Assembly: GCA_003254885.1 (NCBI GenBank)
Contig: QANT01000313.1
Span: 168,153 to 232,152 of the forward strand
Direction of reading: 5' to 3'
DNA length: 64,000 bases
From: Purshia tridentata
Taxonomy: Eukaryota > Streptophyta > Magnoliopsida > Rosales > Rosaceae
Positions 33,747 through 44,656 of the stretch are shown here, one piece after another. Within the stretch, counting starts at the first letter, position 1; each line of letters opens with the position of its first letter. Below the pieces are notes generated by a model that made no database searches, was not told the DNA's origin, and worked only from the letters and a program-made list of their open reading frames with translations. The position numbers and the translations under genes were made by a program.

Positions 33747-36715
33747 ATTTAGTTTACAGATTGTGAAAAGCAAGCAACAGATAATATGCACATGTCCCGG
33801 TGAAGATTAATCCGGTTTGTTTCAAGCAAAGAAAAAGGAATACATCGTTGGAGGTCCGTCTCCATGTCTTTTCTTTCTATCTTTTTCTTACTATTGTACT
33901 TTGGCTTGTATTTTTTCTTTCTTCTATTAAATGTTATAGCACTTGTTTGGTGCCGGATTGCTTTTCACCGGTCTGAAATGGGACATTTTGAATAGTGTTT
34001 TTGTCAAAGTTCTCTCACTATAAACCAAAATTGACTCAATCTGTCTCTAGACTTGTTGTCTTTTGCCTCTGTATTTTCAGTGGTTCATAGTCCTTGCTGG
34101 AACTCTATATTATGATTCAACATACGAACTGATAACCAATAATGTACTTGATGCTAGTTAACCAACTCTGATTCTCCAAAGAGTGAAAAAAGAAATTAAT
34201 GGAAAATGGAGCGAATATAGCTAAAAAATGCCTTAGTAGTTCAATTAGAAGGCCAAACAGAGCCTTGAGCAATTGAGCTAAAGAAAAAGGAGAATAAAAT
34301 TTAAGCTACCACAAGAATTGGATGGTGCAATATAGTACAACAAAATCATGTTGTCTAAAGAAGAAACACTCTCTTGCTTTATCCATACTTTATCTTGGCG
34401 ATGTTGCTTTATTAATACTACTAAAATGCTTATTTTCGGTACCTTTTACTTGTGTTGAAAGAATTTCTTGTACCTAGGCGAAACATGGTCAATAACTTTA
34501 TCATATAAAATCACATGATCATGTGCATATTTATGCGTAGTCCACTGACCCTAATCAACATTGTGTGTTCTTTAATCTTTATGATAACTTGAATGCTCTG
34601 TTCCTGCAAGTATGGTTAATAATTAACCCTTATATGAGAAGTTGTATTCAAGCAAATGGTGTTGGACCCGAGGGGAACCTAATCAAATGGCCTTCGACAC
34701 CATCAAAGAACCTCACATGGGGCTCCTCAAAAGCACTTAGTAAGCTTTTTCGAATGGTGCTGGTATGATATATGAACAAGCTTTTCGAATAGTGCTTTAT
34801 ATTTAGTGCATGGCAATCATGCATGCCATGTCCTGCAAATTACAATATGAATAAATAATTATAGATGATTTATAATCACGCAACCTATGGTCTCCTAGTA
34901 GGAACCAACCAAACCTGAACCAATTGATTAAGGCCAAGACTTTAAAAACCACCTTGGAAAGACGATGTATTACGAAGAGAAGCAGAACGATAGATAGACC
35001 CACCACGCTTCCACTAAGACCTAAAGACCATGTTCAAGAATGAAGAGTCTTGTCGGGGCCAACAGGGCAGAAGAAATTTTGTATTAATTACTGTTTATGC
35101 AAAACAATCATACAAAACAAATTGTATTTGTTATTTACTTTACACAAAATCATCGTCCCAAGTAATATCTGTGTAGATTCTCATGTCTCTGTTTAATGTA
35201 TTCCTAGTTCATGGGAGAGGGTGCGTTGTAGTATCTTTGATATAGTTGTAGTAGCTCACTTTTTATCCATTGGTGGACCATATGACCCAGAAATATAAAA
35301 TAATGTACTGTTGTACTAGGTCCACTAAATGTGTGATTTACATTGAATCCGTGCATATACTTTAACTTTTAAGTTACAATGAAATTAGAGTATGTTATAC
35401 TGGATATGTGTGATTTGACACCAACTTTATGAGGAGTTCTTATTGAGATAGATTAACAGACACACCAAATTATTACATATCATGATTTTCTATGTTTATT
35501 ATTCATTGACAACCTTTTTCAGCTATAAAATTTGCTCGACTCTCTTAGCTTTCTTTTGTTGTCACAATGTTAAAATTGATCCTCTTTCTAATTCTTAACA
35601 ACCTATTTTAGTTATCAAATTTGCTTTACTCTTTTAGTTTTCTTGTCTTTTACTTCCTTTTACACATGCTTAGAAATGTTGTCACTGACTTGCATTTTTT
35701 ACATTTTCAACAATTTCAACCAAACTCCTAAATGATTTCCTTTGGAAGATAAAATATCAAATTAAATAAAGTATCAATTATTAAACTCCTAAACAATCAT
35801 ATATAGTATGTTGTACTTGATATCTCAAAATTCTTGGATGGTGTTGTTTACAACTTTAAACCCCCCCAATTAATTAATTTCTTACATTGTTTTAACATAA
35901 AAAAGAAAATAGGAAAACAAAATTTTAGTTTGCTCATTGAAAAGAAGACATTAGGATTTAGGAGTGACTATATATATTCATATCAAAATTATAATTGAAT
36001 ATATACTCAAAAAGTATGAGTTATTTGCATAAAATAGTCAATAAGAAGTTTGTGAATACAAATATGAACGTATTCACCGACTCACCAGCTTCACCTATAT
36101 AGTCTTTTGACTTGATTCACATATATAGTCACCAACCCCCCAACTCTTTGTTGCCATACCTCTTAAAATTTTTGATATTGTAAAATTTTTCTTATTGTTC
36201 ATTTGTAACGTCAAAACACTATTTTATCTTTTGTTATAAACCTTATAAAACACAAAATTAAAAAAAATTTAGCGTCAAGGTCGTTTTATAATTACTTTTG
36301 TCTGTTGTCAAAAGACCATTTTACCCTTCAAAATCTATTCTTTGGTTTGAAGATAGTTCTCTCGGAATTGAGATAGGAAGTTGCAGTCTTGTAGATGATT
36401 CCTACCCAGAGAATCAGGGAAACTCATGTTAATTTAAGCCCTAAAGTACTGTGTGCTAACCCTAAGTAGTTGCTTCTCATTTTGTTTGTATTGCTCTGTT
36501 TGATTGATGTATATGGTTTGAGATGGATGGGAAAGATTTTAATGTCACCACCAAGTGCATTAACAGCAGCACCTCAATTTTCCTAGGCGGCTCTAAAAGT
36601 TTATCCAAAATGAAAACTTAATTTGCTCCACTTCATCCTAATCTTGATGACTGTTAATTTTCTCCACCTCTGTGTAATTAATGCCATCCCAATTTTCTCC
36701 ACTTGAAGCAAAGCC
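33747..36715. other. AT-rich intergenic DNA
   Basis: This is the 3' flank of the LRR kinase followed by DNA with no supported gene. An imperfect tandem duplication (AACCT-T-TTT-AG-TAT-AAATTTGCT, then CTCTTAG or CTTTTAG) occurs at about 35511-35560 and 35600-35650. A G/C-free composition and many stops in all frames argue against exons. Confidence 0.5.
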
Positions 36716-36764
36716 TTGTGTTGAATTCTTCTGCTTCTTCCAAGCTTTCATAAATGGAATTCAA

Positions 36765-37441
36765 GTACTGACTGCTGTTCTTGGGTCGCTTCGGAGTAAC
36801 TTGAACCAGTGGTTGTTGGTCTTCACATCAGCGGTGAATCTATTTTAGGTGGAATTGACGATCTGAGCAGTCTCTTCGGTCTTCAACGTCTTAATTTAAA
36901 TCCCATATGCAATCGGAAAGCTTACAATCATCACTCGCAAATGCTTTTTGAGGGCAAATTCCCATTGAAAGTAACTTGAACCAGTGGTTGTTGGTCTTCA
37001 CATCGGCGGTGAATCTATTTTAGGTGGAATTGACGATTTGAGGATCCCATATGCAATCGGAAAGCTTACTATCATCGCTCGCAAATGCTTTTTGAGGGCA
37101 AATTCCCATTGAGTTTTCACGCTTGACAAGGTTGGTTATCCTTGATAATGCTAGAAATTACTACTTTAGAGCTAGGCTAAAACTTGAGAAACCGAACTTA
37201 AGCATGTTGGTTCAGAACCTCACAAAGCTTACAGAGTTATATCTTGACGGTAAATTTATCGGCACAGGGGTCTGACTGGTGTCAAGCCATGTCATATTCA
37301 CTTCCAAGCCTGAGGGTGTTGAGCTTGTCTCAAACTGATCTTTCAGGTTTTATTCATGGGTCCCTTGCTAAGCTTTGGATTATAACAATATCTCTGCTCC
37401 AGTTCCTGGAATTCTTGCCGAGTTCCAACTTCCAAGGATAA
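36765..37441 (+). pseudogene. LRR receptor-like protein (Cf-type) remnant
   Basis: Translated fragments match the N-terminal part of plant LRR receptor-like proteins. There is a GVT-TSG / VVGLHISGESI / GGIDDLSSLFGLQRLNLN series (about 36790-36900), then LSMLVQNLTKLTELYLDG (about 37200-37250) and NLSAQGSDWCQA, LPSLRVLSLSQTDLSG, GSLAKLW (about 37247-37380). Damage: TGA where Trp is expected in the GVTW motif, at least two frameshifts (after TSG and at LYLDG/VNLSAQG), an internal duplication (36796-36968 and 36971-37112), and no kinase, membrane span or C-terminal LRRs. Genes of this type usually sit in tandem arrays and decay frequently. It lies between convergent PXC2-like and DUF7356-like genes. 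No active copy is in the window. Confidence 0.82.
36796..37112 (+). repeat. Tandem duplication inside the RLP remnant
   Basis: Copy A (36796-36968) and copy B (36971-37112) begin GTAACTTGAACCAGTGG and end AAATTCCCATTGA. Copy B lacks about 31 bases (the SSLFGLQRLNL-coding part) and has a few substitutions. The TGA is present in both, so it predates the duplication. Confidence 0.85.
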
Positions 37442-37769
37442 CTTCGACACTAATTAAAAAGTTTAAATTAAATTAAAAGGCAATCGAACCAAGTGGAGTA
37501 CAAGTGTACTTGGCCAAAAATATATTACTTCTTGCACTTACAGTAAAAATCGATCACTTACACAGACCTATTTTCTGGGACCTCACTATTACACGAAGAC
37601 CACTAGTTTCAACAAGGCAGACTGAAAATTGAAAAAGGTTTACATTTTTTATCTTGATTTTCCTATCTGTTGTCTGTCCATCCTCCTTATCTTCTTATAT
37701 CCCATTTCTGCTTCCTCCATCTTTTGGGCAAAACTCCATTCTGATCCCGTTTTGGCTGTTTAAAACTAA
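37442..37769. other. Short spacer before the DUF7356-like gene
   Basis: Probable 3' UTR of the minus-strand gene that ends at 37770. Nothing else is visible. Confidence 0.5.
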
Positions 37770-40650
37770 CTAATCATCCCAGTCATTTTCCCACCCATCT
37801 TTGTTCGAAGACCTAGAAGTAAGGCCATTTGCAGAGATGCTTCCCACAATATGCCCCCCAGGTGATTTCACTGCGTTCTCTCCATCCCAATCATCATCCC
37901 AACCCTGATCCCAACCTTCAGCCGTTACCACCTCAGTTGCGGCAACAGATTCTGGCAATCCCATTTCAAGTTCCTGATATGGAACTCCACCTCCACTGCG
38001 CTGTTTCCTCTTCCTAACCATGCATAAAGTCCATGTCCCTCCAAAAATTAGCACCGTAACAATCAAGAAGTAGGCACTATTGATTGGGGTGACTATCTTC
38101 TCAAAAGAAGGGAGATGCAGGAAGAAGTTTCCTTCAGATACAAAAGCGCCCGTTTGAAGCACGCATTCTTGATTTCCAGCTTTTAGAGATACTTTGGTGC
38201 TTTTACCCATATCAAGCAATATATTGATCTGAAAAAAATAAGAAACAAACAGGGCAATTTTGCTTTCAGAAAAAAAAGGCCAATGTAAGATCCCCCACAA
38301 CAAAGTAAAAGAAAAAAACAAGTACAATTTCACAGTTTATCCATTACTCCAAATAATGAACCCATACAGAACAACTTAACACAATATAGTAAGGTCATAA
38401 TCGTATTATCAATTCAGCTGGGTCTGTTAAGCAAACACATTGTTCTTTAAGATCTTAGATCAAAGTGGATCTCTGGTAATGAAGTATGTGTGTCCCTTCT
38501 CATCCAAACCTTTCCACCTTCCTTCTGCACATATCAGCCATAATTTGTAGCAAATTCCCAGCACTTAAGAGGGGAGAAACCATTTAAAATTGACTTAAGT
38601 TTTTATATTAAAAATCACTCTTTGTATTCTTTTCTCTCCTGCTCCCTCTCTATAATTTTTTATTATAAAAAATGGAAACAGAAAAATAAAAACGTTAAAA
38701 AATGGACTCTTGGTGATCATGTTTCTCCCTTTTTGTCTCTATTCATTCATGCCAACCCAAGAATACCCTGCCATACTTTTCTGTTTCCCAAGATAGCAAA
38801 CACCCTAAACTTTCATTCTAAGTCTCAGAGCCAAACAGTTATATAACAATGGATTAAATCAGGGCAACAATAACAAGGTAGCGGAGTTATGACCTTCACC
38901 TTTTCAGTTTGGTGCTTGGGAATCTCTATCTCCTTCTTAATATTTTCCGCAGAAAGATTTGCCTTCAAGGTGCTGTCTCTTATGTTTTGAACCAGAACGA
39001 CTGCTTCTTTGGACCCTGCAACATGGGAAAAGAAACGTTAATATACATATTTTCATCTCATGAGTAATTATGAGGTCAAATGGTATTGATTCATGTCCAG
39101 CACTCTGAATTCACTACTTCAGTAAATAACATATATAATAGAGCAGTGGGAAGTGGATGCCATCAGCACAGAATTTAGTTTTAACATCTCCACTTTCAAA
39201 TGTAAACTGCAGAGAATATCTCAATCAGATAGTAGTTTTATAAGATGTATATAGCTTATGATACATCTCAGAGGTTTCAAAAGAGTCTAATACTGTTCTT
39301 TATATTCATCAAACTACATATGCAAGATTGAGGTAGATGCGACTGCTACATCAGAGGAATTCTGAAAAGTAATTGACACAATAGGGTGCTTTGAGTGTTT
39401 AAATCTCAGTTAATATACTTTTTCAATTAAATCTTTGTAAATGTGTTCACGTTTTGTGAGTAAGACAACATCATGTTTATAAACTTTATTACCAAGAAGG
39501 AAGGACTTACTATAACACCTTATGTTGTAGAACAAGCCAATTCTAAATACAATTATGCATATATAACTTGTACTAAATGAAAATAACTTTCCACACCAAA
39601 TACAGAACTAATAGTACTCACAAGTAATGATATTTAGCCATCTACAGCTGCATAAATACGACATAGATTGATTTTTTATACCATTGACACCAATAACCGA
39701 CTAAATTTAGCTTTAATGATAGCACAAATCCACATTCCAATGTAATATACATCATACATGCAATCAAGCAACCACTATGTCACAAAAAAGTTTTCATCTT
39801 TGAATTTCAAATCATCATCCTAATGGTGTTCAACACTTTTCACATAACCACTTTCAACCTCAATGCACAATATTTTGCAAATCAATAAGAAACGCATGTA
39901 AGCAAAAAAGTGCCAACAGTAATGTGAATTACCACTATCGTAGCTCTTAATGCAGGCAACGATATCCTTGAGGTCCCTGCATGTTTCGATTACCCCATCG
40001 CAACTTTCGTTATTCGCATTCGTTGAATGGATCACATTGTCATCCTTCTTCTTCACTATTTCCTGACTCTTTTCCTTACCATCTTCAGCAGGTGGACTGG
40101 CAGAACCCGGCTCACCATTCGAAGGCTTTGCATTTGGATCCTCCTTTGGTGGCTTCTCAGGCTCCGGATCCTTCTCATGTGTTTTGTGATTCTTCCCACC
40201 ACCCGCATCAGTTGGCGGACTTACAGAACCCGTTATATTAACGTTATTCACACCCTTTGGACCCGGATCCGCTATTGGCGTCTTTCCGGGTGGTGGAGAG
40301 TCCGTTTTGTTCTTACTTGCAGCATCAACAACTGGAAAGCCCGTTTTGTTCTTACTTGCATCATCAATTGGCTTAGGACCCGATCCATTGCCGCTAGAAT
40401 TTGAAACCGGAGGTGGAGGTGGACTTGGCACTGGAGAAACCTTACCCTAAAAGTTTGAAAATAAATAAACTAACAAATTTGGACCTCAAAATAAGAAATT
40501 TAGAGAGGGAGAGAGAGTTACTGGTACTGTTGAATGGTCCTTCGGAGGCTCACCCATCAAAAATCTATGCTTGGTGAGTACATAAGCTTTGGAAACATCC
40601 GCAACAATAGAAAGCAATAAGAACACTGCCAAAAAACCATGTTTTTCCAT
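37770..40650 (-). CDS. Pro-rich single-pass membrane protein (DUF7356-like)
   Basis: Four exons (40522-40650, 39933-40446, 38894-39015, 37770-38228) give 407 residues. A signal peptide (MEKHGFLAVFLLLSIVADVSKA) precedes a Pro/Gly/Lys-rich disordered region (about 44-185, PSPPPPPVS, SPPPGKTP, PEPEKPPKEDP). A folded part with spaced Cys (ESCDGVIETC, CIKSYDS, QECVLQTG) follows. A membrane span (INSAYFLIVTVLIFGGTWTLC, about 312-333) is followed by basic stop-transfer residues (MVRKRKQR). The acidic, Trp-rich cytosolic tail contains three GWD/GWE-D-WD repeats (GWDQGWDDDWDG, GWENDWDD at the C-terminus). The family is plant-specific and poorly characterised. The proline-rich ectodomain suggests a cell-wall or apoplast-facing role; this is inference. 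All splice junctions keep the frame. The long third intron (38229-38893) holds no gene. Confidence 0.82.
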
Positions 40651-42270
40651 TAATGTGAGACTTTGACTCCCTTTCAGATCGAATTTAGCAATTCCACGCC
40701 AAAATCCTAGGAATGGATTCGAATAATCCCATTATGGGGAAAAATTTGCAGCCATTACGCATTAAGAAGGAATCTGCATGATTGAATCTGGAATCAGCTG
40801 GAAACGAAGAGACAGCTTAAATTTCACGCGGAGAAAGGGAATGAAGACAATTTCAGGTGAAGTGCAGTATTGGAAAGGTTCTAATTTTAGGGTTTAGGAT
40901 TGAATTGAGACAATCTAGGGTTTTGATCTGATATCAGTGCAATGCAGATGCAGAGATTTGACGCTAGGTCGCCAGTAAAGTCGGCGTAACAGAAAATCAG
41001 ACGCCAATCGGACAGGCTGGAACACGTAGCAACCACGTTGCGTTTATGCATGGGCCATTTTTGGGCCCTTATTTTACAACTCCTTGGTTTCAAATTATGA
41101 ATCCAGGCCCAGTCCTTGTTTGGACTTTGGAGCCCAGAAGAGGTCCAAACTGACGGGCTCTTTTTGCAAACACATTAGCAAGGGATTTGTTATGCTTTGT
41201 GTGCAACGAAAAATGTTTTATTTCTAGTATCTGTGAAGTTGAAGTTCCTTTAAAATATAGTGCTTAATTCAAAGAACACGGAAAAAGAAAAAAGTAAAGG
41301 CAAATGAATCTTCACTACTTTTGTGCTAATTAAGCCTTCATCCATCTTGTAAAAAGTAAAAGTGATGAGGTATATAAGAAATGGAACATAATTTCATTCT
41401 TGCAACAAAGAATAAAGAGCTTTGGCTATGTGACAGTTATACTGTGTGAAATGCTCATTTGTTGTTGTGAATACACTTTAATTCCAATACAATCTCACGT
41501 GATCATAGTACTTCGAGAAGAAAAGAAAAAACTGAGCTTAGTGCGACACAAGTTTCCTTGACTATTGAGCTATTGATTCCAAGAAAGAAAATTTTAAAAA
41601 ATAACTACAATTTGTTTTATTTAAAAAAATTTAACCATTATTTTAGAATTTAAAAATCTAACCATCGAATAATATTCGAACTCTCATAAAAAAGTGCTCG
41701 AAATCCTCGTTCTCTTTGAGTAGTGCTCGAACCATGTCAAATAATTTTTAAGAGAATTTTGAATATTTTTAAATAAAGCTTTAATCACTACTTGAGAGTC
41801 AGATTTTTAAATTCTTACAAAAATGATTAAAAGTTTTAATGGAAAAAAAAATATATATTTTTCAAAGTTCTTCAAGCAATTAAGGTCTCCATTCTATTAT
41901 GAAGCCTGTGGAGTTTATTAATTTCCCTCTTACCTCCGTCTTGTTTGGAGCAGTTAAATTGGGTGACAGCTAAAAAAAATAAAAAAATTTCAACAGCCTT
42001 TTCAGTTTCCATGCAGTGGTTAACTGATCATATTCCTTCCTTACTTGCTCGGATAAAGAGTCATCAACTCCTTAATTTGCGTCATCATCAGCCTAACCGG
42101 CTTCTCAGTCTCCTCAGCCCAAGCCACACACAAAAAGAAAAGATTCATTAACCCTTTAAGCCTACGCCTGTTTGATACTATTTTGGTTTTTCCATATAAA
42201 CTGTAAACATGTGAGCCAGAGACCAATCAATGCAAATGGTGATTGAGAGAGTTGAGAGACAAACAGGGCA
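40651..42270. other. Divergent intergenic region with an inverted-repeat element
   Basis: This contains the 5' flank and probable 5' UTR of the DUF7356-like gene, then AT-rich DNA. A candidate element with inverted repeats lies at about 41600-41870. A leader for the small gene at 42271 probably occupies the last few hundred bases. No other exon is seen. Confidence 0.5.
41610..41860. mobile_element. Candidate inverted-repeat element (MITE-like)
   Basis: The left arm (about 41622-41667: AAAAATTTAACCATTATTTT, then AGAATTTAAAAATCTAAC) matches the reverse complement of the right arm (about 41799-41850: AAAACTTTTAATCATTTTTG, then AAGAATTTAAAAATCTGAC). The core between has GTGCTCGAA twice. The outer limits and a target-site duplication are not resolved, so superfamily is unknown. 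Confidence 0.5.
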
Positions 42271-42645
42271 ATGGGGGAAGCAGTGGTGATAACGAGGAAG
42301 TTTGGGGACAACCAAAGCTCTCTGCTGGACCACTTTGAGAGGGTCGCCGTCGAGATCCAACTGAACCAAGCTATGCTCAGTCGGAGTCTGTCTGAGCCAA
42401 CTCATATTCGGTACCAACCACTTTTTATCGGTCAAGGTCCTCCAAGACCACCAGGTCCACCACCATCATCACCACCACATTTGGTTACCAAGAAGCGTAG
42501 TCGTGGCTCGGGCTTTCATAAGGTCCTGAAGAAATTGATCAAACCCATCCTTGGAAGAATGGGTACTGCCAATAAAAAGAAGGAAATCCCAGATGCAAAT
42601 GATCCCAAGCTTTGGAAGACATTCAGTAGATCCATGCGGCTTTGA
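42271..42645 (+). CDS. Small basic protein, unrecognised
   Basis: The intronless frame encodes 124 residues. Residues 1-45 are an amphipathic, mildly acidic region (VVITRKFGDNQSSLLDHFER). A Pro-rich linker (GPPRPPGPPPSSPPH, about 55-70) is followed by a strongly basic segment (KKRSRGSGFHKVLKKLIKPI, about 73-93). The end is FSRSMRL. There are no signal peptide or membrane segments. The ATG at 42271 is followed by G and preceded by A at -3, and the protein has an evolved, non-random composition. I do not recognise a family; the basic helix plus proline linker could suit a nucleic-acid or membrane-surface role. It lies 224 bases upstream of the PPR gene on the same strand, so the two may share regulatory DNA. 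Confidence 0.7.
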   Translation: MGEAVVITRKFGDNQSSLLDHFERVAVEIQLNQAMLSRSLSEPTHIRYQPLFIGQGPPRPPGPPPSSPPHLVTKKRSRGSGFHKVLKKLIKPILGRMGTANKKKEIPDANDPKLWKTFSRSMRL

Positions 42646-42869
42646 ACAATGTTTGAGAAATTAGTGTATTTCTATATTTTTCTTTTTTCTTTTTTGGTAA
42701 GTGCTTGTATGCACATTTTACAGAGAAATATAATAATGTTAATAAAATGATTCTGATGTCGCATGTAATGATGTACCATACGACTGCATATTTGACATCG
42801 TTTTCCCTAAATCTAATTAAAAGATTTTTTTTCCCTGTATGAAGTTAGAGAGCTGCACACAGTTTATCC

Positions 42870-44411
42870 ATGGACCTCGTCACACTTCTTCAGTCTCCAT
42901 CTCCATCTCCATCTCCTTTATGCAGAACCCAATATAAAAGAACCCAACATGGTCAGCTACTTGTCTTTGCAACACTTTCATGCTCTGGTAGAAGCCCCAC
43001 TGGAAGCACACCATTAATGACTATCAGTGTTGCTGACAAAACCCACCAGTCATGCCCAAAAGATAATGGCTTTCACTCCGATGAGGCAGAATCAAAGTTA
43101 GGTTTTGATCAAATAACTACTAGATTGCAGGTACGGAATTTTGTTGATAGAATTAAAGCACTGCCCTCTAGAGAGACAAGTGAAATTCTTCGTATCTTTG
43201 AACAAGATGGTTGCTTTCGAAACATATCTGAACTCAATGATTTGCTCATGGCTTTAGTCGTAGCAGAAGAGCTTGATGTTGCTTTGAGCCTGTCCAATCA
43301 AATATCATCTTACTGGTTGGTCCCAGATTCTTTTACATTTTCCATCATGATTAGGTGTTACTGTGAGAAAAATAATCTGGATGAGGCCAAAAGGGTTTTA
43401 GTCCATATGGTTGAAAATGGGTTTCACCCAAATGTTGCAACAATCACTGTTCTGATTAATTCACTGTGCAAAAGGGGTAGGTTGCAGAGAGCTTTGGAGG
43501 TTTTTGAGGTCATGGGCAAAATTGGGTGCAAGCCCACTGTTCAGATATACAATTGCTTGTTAAAGGGGTTGTGCTATGTGGGGAGAGTGGAGGATGCATA
43601 TGAAATGCTGATGAGAATCAAGAAAGATGCCATTAAACCTGACATTTACACATACACAGCTGTTATGGATGGTTTTTGTAAAGTGGGTCGCACAGATGAG
43701 GCAATGGAGTTGCTTGATGAAGCTCTAGAGATGGGGTTAATACCAGATGTGGTTGCTTTCAATACTCTGTTTAATGGGTACTGCAAGGAGGGTAGGCCAT
43801 TGGAGGGACTCACTGTGTTGAAGCAGATGAAAGAGAGAAACTGCATGCCTGATTATATTACTTATAACACTTTGTTGCATGGATTGTTAAAATGGGGCAA
43901 GACTCGTAATGCACTAAGAATTTATAAGGAGATGGTGGAAAATGGTCTCCCAGTGGATGAGAGATTGATGAATACTCTTGTCAGAGGGTTATGTAAGAGA
44001 TCCTTGAACGAAAAAGACCTCTTGGAAGATGCCCACGACGTGTTTGAGAAAATGAAGAATGGGGCTTCTGGCATAGACCCCAGCACGTACGGTCTGATGG
44101 TCCAGACTCTTTGTATGGAAAAGAAGATTGATGATGCTGTGGTCAATTTGCAGCAGATGATTAGAATGGGTTATTCACCATGGATGGTCACCTTTAACAA
44201 TGTAATTCAAGCCCTTTGTGTTGATGGAAAGATGATTCAGGCATTATTAGTTTTGGGTCTCATGGCCGAAGGTGGTAGAGTCGCCGGTAGAATACCTTAT
44301 AACCTTTTGATTCATGAGTTCAATCGACGGGGAAGTGTCTTGGTCGCGTGTAGTGTATATGGAGCGGCATTGAAGAGAGGTGTAATTCCAAGCAAAAAGC
44401 CTCAACAATGA
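42870..44411 (+). CDS. P-class pentatricopeptide repeat (PPR) protein
   Basis: The intronless gene encodes 513 residues. The N-terminus (1 to about 50) is rich in Ser/Thr/Arg, with a SPSPSPSP tract from a CCATCT microrepeat, and is probably an organellar targeting peptide. About nine P-type PPR motifs run from about residue 151 to 480 (PDSFTFSIMIRCYCEKNNLD, PNVATITVLINSLCKRGRL, PTVQIYNCLLKGLC, PDIYTYTAVMDGFCKVGRTD, PDVVAFNTLFNGYCKEGRP, and so on), each close to 35 residues. The motif near residue 365-405 has a longer spacing (LVRGLCKRSLNEKDLLEDAH). No E, DYW or SMR domain follows, so RNA binding and processing or stabilisation of an organellar transcript is likely rather than editing. Intronless structure is normal for PPR genes. 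The specific RNA target is not predictable here. Confidence 0.93.
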   Translation: MDLVTLLQSPSPSPSPLCRTQYKRTQHGQLLVFATLSCSGRSPTGSTPLMTISVADKTHQSCPKDNGFHSDEAESKLGFDQITTRLQVRNFVDRIKALPSRETSEILRIFEQDGCFRNISELNDLLMALVVAEELDVALSLSNQISSYWLVPDSFTFSIMIRCYCEKNNLDEAKRVLVHMVENGFHPNVATITVLINSLCKRGRLQRALEVFEVMGKIGCKPTVQIYNCLLKGLCYVGRVEDAYEMLMRIKKDAIKPDIYTYTAVMDGFCKVGRTDEAMELLDEALEMGLIPDVVAFNTLFNGYCKEGRPLEGLTVLKQMKERNCMPDYITYNTLLHGLLKWGKTRNALRIYKEMVENGLPVDERLMNTLVRGLCKRSLNEKDLLEDAHDVFEKMKNGASGIDPSTYGLMVQTLCMEKKIDDAVVNLQQMIRMGYSPWMVTFNNVIQALCVDGKMIQALLVLGLMAEGGRVAGRIPYNLLIHEFNRRGSVLVACSVYGAALKRGVIPSKKPQQ

Positions 44412-44656
44412 GGAAGCAATTCAATGAAACGTTGTTCATGCTCGCACACTTGTGTAAATTCCCAATTCTTGATGGATTAAAGTATACATGCTATAAAATG
44501 CTTCAAATGAACCAACCACTTACAGAATGAGTTTAAAGGTCTACAAACCTTCCACTAACTTGATGTACATATGCAACACATCTAATATAAAATGACATTA
44601 AGCCTCTGCATACAAAAAATTTTTGACTGATGAATGAGAAATCTCTCAGGCAAAAC

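Noticed and set aside
34565-34768. 67-codon plus-strand frame in the LRR-kinase 3' intergenic region
   Set aside because: No similarity I recognise, low-quality start context and AT-rich surroundings; likely chance.
39981-40404. Plus-strand frames opposite the DUF7356-like gene
   Set aside because: Shadows of the Pro-rich minus-strand exon; the real exon splices in frame to signal peptide and membrane span.
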